Assembly: GCA_964609495.1 (NCBI GenBank)
Contig: CAZSTA010000057.1
Location: 1-18,428, forward strand
Source: CAZSTA01 sp964609495 [NCBI: uncultured bacterium]
GTDB lineage: Bacteria > CAZSTA01
DNA: 18,428 nt
Reading direction: 5' to 3'
A program made the position numbers and the translations under genes. This document shows, one piece after another, positions 14,591-18,428 of this stretch; the stretch's first letter is position 1, and every line of letters starts with the position of its first letter. Under the pieces are notes generated by a model. It was not told the DNA's origin and did not search any database. It saw nothing but the letters and a program-made list of their open reading frames with translations.

Positions 14591-15145
14591 TCAAGCCAAT
14601 TTCCTATAAAATGCTAACCTTGTATTGCCATATTCCTTTACTCTATCTAAACGAATCTTCTCTACTCGTTCAGGTATCTCCTCTCGTAGTGAATATTCGG
14701 CTATAATCAAACCTCCTTCAGCGAGAATATTATATTTATCGAGCCACTCTAAAGTGCGATCCACCATCCCTTTATGGTATGGTGGATCGAGGAATATAAT
14801 ATCGAATTTCCTTTGATGCTTACATAATATTTTTATAGCCTTTAGCACATCATTTTTATAGATTGTAGCTTTGTCCTCCAGTCCTATTATAGCAAGATTA
14901 TCCTTGATAAGACGTATACTTTTAGGGGAGCTATCCACAAAAACTACCTCTTTTGCTCCTCTGCTCAAAGCCTCGATACCTATGCCACCTGTCCCAGCAT
15001 ATAGATCGAGAAATATAGAATCCTCTGCTAAATCTCCTATTATATCGAAGAGGGCTTCCTTAACCTTATCCCTGGTGGGACGCAATGAACTATCTCGCGA
15101 AGTTTTTAGATTTCGTCCTTTAGCTATTCCTCCTATAACCTTCAA
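14591..15145 (-). CDS. rsmD: 16S rRNA (guanine966-N2)-methyltransferase RsmD
   Basis: This 184-residue protein matches RsmD along its whole length. It opens with MKVIGGIAKGRNLKT, followed by LRPTRDKVKEALFDII, then motif I FLDLYAGTGGIGIEALSRGA, the acidic VFVDSSPK, and the catalytic DPPY in IIFLDPPY. It methylates N2 of G966 in 16S rRNA on the small subunit, using SAM. It starts 12 bases after the recG stop, so it is the last gene of the DUF1858-recG-rsmD operon. The recG-rsmD pairing is common in bacteria. It faces the sulfatase-like gene tail to tail, with 63 bases between them. Confidence 0.95.
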   Translation of the reverse strand: MKVIGGIAKGRNLKTSRDSSLRPTRDKVKEALFDIIGDLAEDSIFLDLYAGTGGIGIEALSRGAKEVVFVDSSPKSIRLIKDNLAIIGLEDKATIYKNDVLKAIKILCKHQRKFDIIFLDPPYHKGMVDRTLEWLDKYNILAEGGLIIAEYSLREEIPERVEKIRLDRVKEYGNTRLAFYRKLA

Positions 15146-15157
15146 TTCTTCCTTCTC

Positions 15158-17560
15158 CTAGCTAACCTGAGCTAGACGCACTCTTTCCCCGAATTCCTTC
15201 TGTAATCTATCCCTAAGGGTTCGATGCTCTCCCTTCTCCAATTTGGGATCATCATCTAGGAGCGAGAAGGCCTCTCTCCTCGCCTCTACAAGAGTGGCTT
15301 GATCCTTGACTAGATCCGCTATCTTTAGATCGGGAAGTCCTGACTGTCTAAGACCCGCTAACTCCCCAGGTCCTCTTATCTCTAAATCCTTCTCCGCTAT
15401 CACAAAGCCATCGTTAGTGGCAAGCATCACCTTGATCCTCTCCCTCGCATCTTCGGAGGTAGCATCTGATACGAGAACACAATAGGACTGATGTTCTCCT
15501 CTCCCGACTCTTCCTCTCAATTGATGCAACTGAGCTAAGCCAAAGCGTTCCGCATTCTCTATTACCATCACGGTAGCGTTGGGAACATCGACTCCTACCT
15601 CAGTTACGGTTGTGGAGATTAGGATATCTATCCTACGCTCCTTAAAGGCGGTCATAACCTCCTCCTTCTCGAATCCTGAGAGACGACCATGAATTAAGCC
15701 GATACGAAGATCGGGGAATATCTCATATTCGAATTTTTCCGCCATATCCACCGCGGCTTTCAAATCCATCTTCTCCGATTCTTCCACTAAGGGATATATA
15801 ACATAAGCCTGTCTTCCCTTCTCTATCTCCAAGCGTAGTAGTTGATAGACATCTCTAAGTTGCTTCTCCTTCATCCACAGGGTTTTTATCGGTTGTCTTC
15901 CCGGGGGCATCTCGTCAATTAGGGAAACATCAAGGTCTCCATATACTGTCAAAGCCAAAGTTCGAGGGATAGGAGTAGCAGTCATAATCAATATATCGGG
16001 ATTAAGCCCCTTCTCCTGAAGAGTCGCCCTCTGCATAACTCCGAACCGATGTTGTTCATCGATCACTACCAGACCTAACTTATGAAAGCGCACCCCTTCT
16101 TGAATTAGGGCGTGAGTCCCGATGATAAGATCGATCTCTCCGCTCTCTATCTTCTCTCGAATCTCCCTCTTATCCTTCTCCCTCCTACTACCGATTAGTA
16201 GCTCCGATCTAACATCTAGTAGGGAGAGTAATTCCTTTAGATTGGTATAATGTTGTTGCCCCAAGACCTCGGTGGGAACCATTATAGCCCCCTGATAGCC
16301 ATTCCCCACCGCCAGCAATAGGGAGAAGACTGCAACTATCGTCTTTCCTGATCCTACATCGCCCTGGAGAAGACGACTCATGGGCTTATCATCAGCCATA
16401 TCTTGGAATATCTCCGCAATGACTCTCTCTTGAGCCTTGGTGAGTTTGAAAGGCAGGGATTCTCTAAATCTGTCCACCAATCCCCCTTTAAATTCGAACT
16501 GGACCGATTTAGCGGTGGACTTGGCGCTGAGTCTCTTCTGAGCCAAGCCTAGTTGAAGGAAGAAAAGCTCCTCGAAAACTAATCTTCGCCGAGCCTGTTT
16601 CAGGATATAGGGGTTATCGGGGAAGTGGAAGTTAGCGATCGCTTGCGATAGATCTAGCAACTTATATTTCTGCTTAAGATATCCGGGAAGGTGATCTTCA
16701 AGACCCGGCGCGTATTCATCAACAGCTCGTTTCATCAGAGAACGAAGAGTCCTCGGATGTATATTTGCAATGGAAGGGTAGATCGGAACTATACGTTTAG
16801 TATGTATAGTTTCCTCCCCTTCCTCATCGTCCACGATCTCGTATTCAAAATCAGCAGTTTGAACCTCCCCATATTTACGGAAAAATTTGCCACTGACTAT
16901 GACTTTCGTCTCCTCCAGGAGAATCTTACGCAGGTATAATCGGTTGAAGCATACCAGGAAGACGAATCCAGTTTCATCCCCTACTGCGATCTTTAATAAC
17001 TCTCTTCCACTCTTAGTGAAAAAAGCGACATGTTCTAAAACCTTCCCCTCTATAACTTGCTTTACCCCGAACTGAATTTGAGATATAGGTTTTATTCGCC
17101 TTCTATCCTCGTGGCGATTGGGAAAGTAGAAGAGGAGATCCTCCACCGTCTCTAAACCTATCTCCCTGAATCTGGCGGCTAATTTAGGTCCCACCCCTTT
17201 TAGATACCTCAGAGATACTCTAGGATCCTTTATCTCCTCGACTCTCTCCTCTATGGTCCCCACTGGCCCGATCTTTCCTGCTAGCTCTTGCTCTATATCC
17301 TCTATGATCTCAAGGGACTGCGCCACCCTCTCCTCCTTTTCCTCCAGAGATAACTCCCTATAATCTGAGAATAGAGATCTCACCCTCGCGAGCTTATCCT
17401 TGATCGACTCGGAGTCACAACTCTCGAGTCCCTTTGTTGACCAATTTTGAACAAAGCTATCAAATCCCCCAAATACGGAGGTGTTCTGATATCTATATTT
17501 TTTTTCCAGACTGAAGGGTCTCTGTAAGATAGTCAGTATCTCTTTAAGATCCTTCACCAA
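15158..17560 (-). CDS. recG: ATP-dependent DNA helicase RecG with N-terminal extension
   Basis: The 800-residue product unwinds and remodels stalled replication forks and recombination intermediates. In order it has a helical N-terminal extension of about 110 residues, LKGVGPKLAARF and DLLFYFP opening the wedge domain, an OB-like region, Walker A GDVGSGKT (400-407), the DEQH box (501-504), TATPIPRTLA, and TEVGVDVPNATVMVIENAER with RGRVGRG. E. coli RecG is 693 residues; the extra N-terminal part is of the type seen in Thermotoga and some Gram-positive relatives. The start is TTG at 17560, or GTG at 17557, after an AAAGGGGG site that overlaps the DUF1858 stop, which implies coupled translation. 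Function is confident; the start is uncertain by one codon. Confidence 0.95.
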   Translation of the reverse strand: MVKDLKEILTILQRPFSLEKKYRYQNTSVFGGFDSFVQNWSTKGLESCDSESIKDKLARVRSLFSDYRELSLEEKEERVAQSLEIIEDIEQELAGKIGPVGTIEERVEEIKDPRVSLRYLKGVGPKLAARFREIGLETVEDLLFYFPNRHEDRRRIKPISQIQFGVKQVIEGKVLEHVAFFTKSGRELLKIAVGDETGFVFLVCFNRLYLRKILLEETKVIVSGKFFRKYGEVQTADFEYEIVDDEEGEETIHTKRIVPIYPSIANIHPRTLRSLMKRAVDEYAPGLEDHLPGYLKQKYKLLDLSQAIANFHFPDNPYILKQARRRLVFEELFFLQLGLAQKRLSAKSTAKSVQFEFKGGLVDRFRESLPFKLTKAQERVIAEIFQDMADDKPMSRLLQGDVGSGKTIVAVFSLLLAVGNGYQGAIMVPTEVLGQQHYTNLKELLSLLDVRSELLIGSRREKDKREIREKIESGEIDLIIGTHALIQEGVRFHKLGLVVIDEQHRFGVMQRATLQEKGLNPDILIMTATPIPRTLALTVYGDLDVSLIDEMPPGRQPIKTLWMKEKQLRDVYQLLRLEIEKGRQAYVIYPLVEESEKMDLKAAVDMAEKFEYEIFPDLRIGLIHGRLSGFEKEEVMTAFKERRIDILISTTVTEVGVDVPNATVMVIENAERFGLAQLHQLRGRVGRGEHQSYCVLVSDATSEDARERIKVMLATNDGFVIAEKDLEIRGPGELAGLRQSGLPDLKIADLVKDQATLVEARREAFSLLDDDPKLEKGEHRTLRDRLQKEFGERVRLAQVS

Positions 17561-17569
17561 TTGCCCCCT

Positions 17570-17782
17570 TTATTCCAACTGCTCAACTTTATTTGCCACT
17601 GCATTCAAATCTTTGATTAAAGAATCGATATCTATTCTATGCATACGCGCCCCAACTTCTATTGACGCGTATACTACTCCCATACATACTATACAGCCCA
17701 GGCCATAGCGGACGAAGACCTCTCTTGTCTCTGGATAGGTCCTCAAAACGTCTATGATAGACATATCCTTAGTTATAGCCAT
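17570..17782 (-). CDS. DUF1858 small CxxC protein
   Basis: The product has 70 residues from ATG 17782, which lies 8 bases after AAGGAAGG (17791-17798). An in-frame GTG at 17791 abuts that site and is a less likely start. The sequence has the DUF1858 pattern: TKDMSIIDVLRTYPETREVF, then YGLGCIVC with C30 and C33. Related domains occur in ScdA-like and hybrid-cluster-associated proteins and are thought to have redox or iron-sulfur links. The actual role is unknown. It is the first gene of the operon with recG and rsmD; its stop lies 9 bases before the recG start. It diverges from rpmB. Confidence 0.85.
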   Translation of the reverse strand: MAITKDMSIIDVLRTYPETREVFVRYGLGCIVCMGVVYASIEVGARMHRIDIDSLIKDLNAVANKVEQLE

Positions 17783-17825
17783 TACTATCACCTTCCTTCT
17801 TTCCGATCAAAGCGAAAAAATTTAC

Positions 17826-17854
17826 TTGCTATTTATCTCCTTTTGTGGTAAAAT
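17826..17854 (+). promoter_or_regulatory. rpmB: Sigma-70-type promoter for rpmB
   Basis: TTGCTA (17826-17831) and TAAAAT (17849-17854) are 17 bases apart in the gap between the divergent DUF1858 and rpmB genes. Transcription should start near 17861, leaving a leader of about 90 bases before rpmB. No equally clear promoter is seen on the minus strand. Confidence 0.65.
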
Positions 17855-17938
17855 AGCTGAGGTCGTCTCCCTTTTAGAACTAGCTGAGATTATGAAATGG
17901 TAAAAATCTATAATCCTTCCATATCCACTAACTTTATC

Positions 17939-17944
17939 GGAGGT
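17939..17944 (+). promoter_or_regulatory. Shine-Dalgarno GGAGGT that fixes the rpmB start
   Basis: GGAGGT lies 6 bases before ATG 17951. An in-frame GTG-like start at 17897 would add 18 residues foreign to L28, so the shorter form is preferred. Confidence 0.8.
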
Positions 17945-17950
17945 GAATCT

Positions 17951-18145
17951 ATGTCTAGGAGATGTGATATATGTGGAAGAGGGCCTATAACTGGACATTC
18001 AGTAAGCCACTCTGAAATTAAGAACAAGAGAAGATGGCTTCCTAATATTCAGAAGATCAGGGTTATCAAAGACGGCGCTGTTAAAAGGATGAACGTATGT
18101 ACTAGGTGTCTGCGATCTGGCAAGGTAGTTAAAGCCACCCGTTAA
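17951..18145 (+). CDS. rpmB: 50S ribosomal protein L28
   Basis: The 64-residue protein begins [20 protein letters not shown], the standard L28 opening. It contains [14 protein letters not shown] and ends [15 protein letters not shown]. The CxxC near the N-terminus and the CxxC near the C-terminus form the zinc ribbon of the C+ type of L28. It is part of the large ribosomal subunit. It is transcribed from its own promoter and followed by a terminator, so it is monocistronic here and divergent from DUF1858-recG-rsmD. Confidence 0.97.
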   Translation: MSRRCDICGRGPITGHSVSHSEIKNKRRWLPNIQKIRVIKDGAVKRMNVCTRCLRSGKVVKATR

Positions 18146-18151
18146 GAGATA

Positions 18152-18188
18152 GGGGGCAGGGATTCGAATAGATCTCTGACCCCATTTT
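18152..18188 (+). terminator. Rho-independent terminator of rpmB
   Basis: GGGGGCAGGGAT (18152-18163) pairs with ATCTCTGACCCC (18172-18183) in a 12-position stem with one G-A mismatch and one G-U pair. The loop is 8 bases and ATTTT follows. It lies 6 bases after the rpmB stop. The opposite strand has no T-tract, so it probably does not serve the facing glutamate dehydrogenase gene. Confidence 0.75.
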
Positions 18189-18198
18189 CCCTAGATAT

Positions 18199-18428
18199 CT
18201 AAGGACAGAAACCTCTAAGACAAGTTGCTTCAGCTACTCTACCTACTGCCAAGATATAAGTTCCCATCCGCATATCTACCTTGTGTTTTTCCATCAAGCT
18301 CAGAACTTGATCGAAACTATTTATCATCTTCTCCTTTAATCTAGTGTTAACTTCTTCCTCGCTCCAGAAGTACTTCTGTATATCTTGCACCCATTCGAAG
18401 TAAGAGACCGTAACTCCTCCGGCATTAG
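18199..18428 (-). CDS. gdhA: Glutamate dehydrogenase, C-terminal end (5' partial)
   Basis: Only the last 76 or so residues are in the window; the gene continues beyond base 18428. NAGGVTVSYFEWVQ, followed by a YFWSEEEV segment and a VDMRMGTYILAVGRVAEA ending, is the strongly conserved C-terminal end of the hexameric Glu/Leu/Phe/Val dehydrogenase family, and the residues match glutamate dehydrogenase. The enzyme interconverts glutamate with 2-oxoglutarate and ammonia using NAD(P). The frame is intact up to the stop codon at 18199-18201. It converges with rpmB. Confidence 0.93.
   Translation of the reverse strand, partial: NAGGVTVSYFEWVQDIQKYFWSEEEVNTRLKEKMINSFDQVLSLMEKHKVDMRMGTYILAVGRVAEATCLRGFCP

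Noticed and set aside
1-18428. CRISPR arrays, tRNA or rRNA genes, insertion sequences.
   Set aside because: No spaced direct repeats, no cloverleaf-like sequence and no transposase frame were found on either strand by eye.

Overview
The window is bacterial: it has Shine-Dalgarno starts, a consensus sigma-70 promoter, rho-independent terminators, and the housekeeping genes rpmB, rsmD and recG. Coding sequence is moderately AT-rich, and most genes favour AGA/AGG arginine and ATA isoleucine codons. A flavin/iron-sulfur electron-transfer set suggests an anaerobe. I cannot name the lineage. Heavy AGA/AGG/ATA use and a RecG with a long N-terminal extension fit a deep-branching or thermophilic anaerobe from an uncultured phylum, but that is inference.

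Layout. (1) 1-1955 is a compositional mosaic. It holds the 3' part of an AT-rich SAM-dependent methyltransferase, then a clearly GC-richer GH172/DUF2961 glycosidase, then a 36-codon open frame that looks like the leftover tail of another gene. (2) 1959-4973 is a three-gene electron-transfer operon: an F420-hydrogenase-beta-like 4Fe-4S protein, a sulfhydrogenase-beta/AsrA-like 4Fe-4S protein, and an FAD/NAD(P)H reductase with a C-terminal 2Fe-2S motif. It resembles FlxC-FlxB-FlxA, but no FlxD or HdrABC gene is in view. (3) 4974-5353 holds a terminator, a perfect TTGACA-17-TATAAT promoter and a leader of about 180 nt with a G-rich tract. (4) 5354-9626 is a sugar ABC importer (binding protein, attenuator hairpin, two permeases, no ATPase) followed closely by a uroporphyrinogen-decarboxylase-family protein. 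(5) 9818-14527 holds an AlkD-type DNA glycosylase, an SDR dehydrogenase paired with a GH13 oligo-1,6-glucosidase, and a sulfatase-fold hydrolase with Thr where sulfatases carry the formylglycine Cys/Ser. (6) 14591-18428 is the conserved end: DUF1858-recG-rsmD on the minus strand, divergent from rpmB on the plus strand, and the 3' end of glutamate dehydrogenase on the minus strand.

How the parts may work together. The importer brings an oligosaccharide into the cell. The GH13 enzyme, which has no signal peptide, would cut alpha-1,6-glucosides in the cytoplasm, and the SDR would oxidise or reduce a product. The UROD-like and sulfatase-like proteins may process substituted sugars. The Flx-like module would move electrons between NAD(P)H and low-potential ferredoxin-type carriers. 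No transcriptional regulator gene is visible, so control may lie in the leader and attenuator or elsewhere.

The most interesting points are the promoter plus structured leader of the importer, the hairpin between binding protein and permease, the Thr-type sulfatase homologue, the UROD-like protein tied to a sugar importer, and the Flx-like trio whose upstream edge looks cut by a GC-rich glycosidase.
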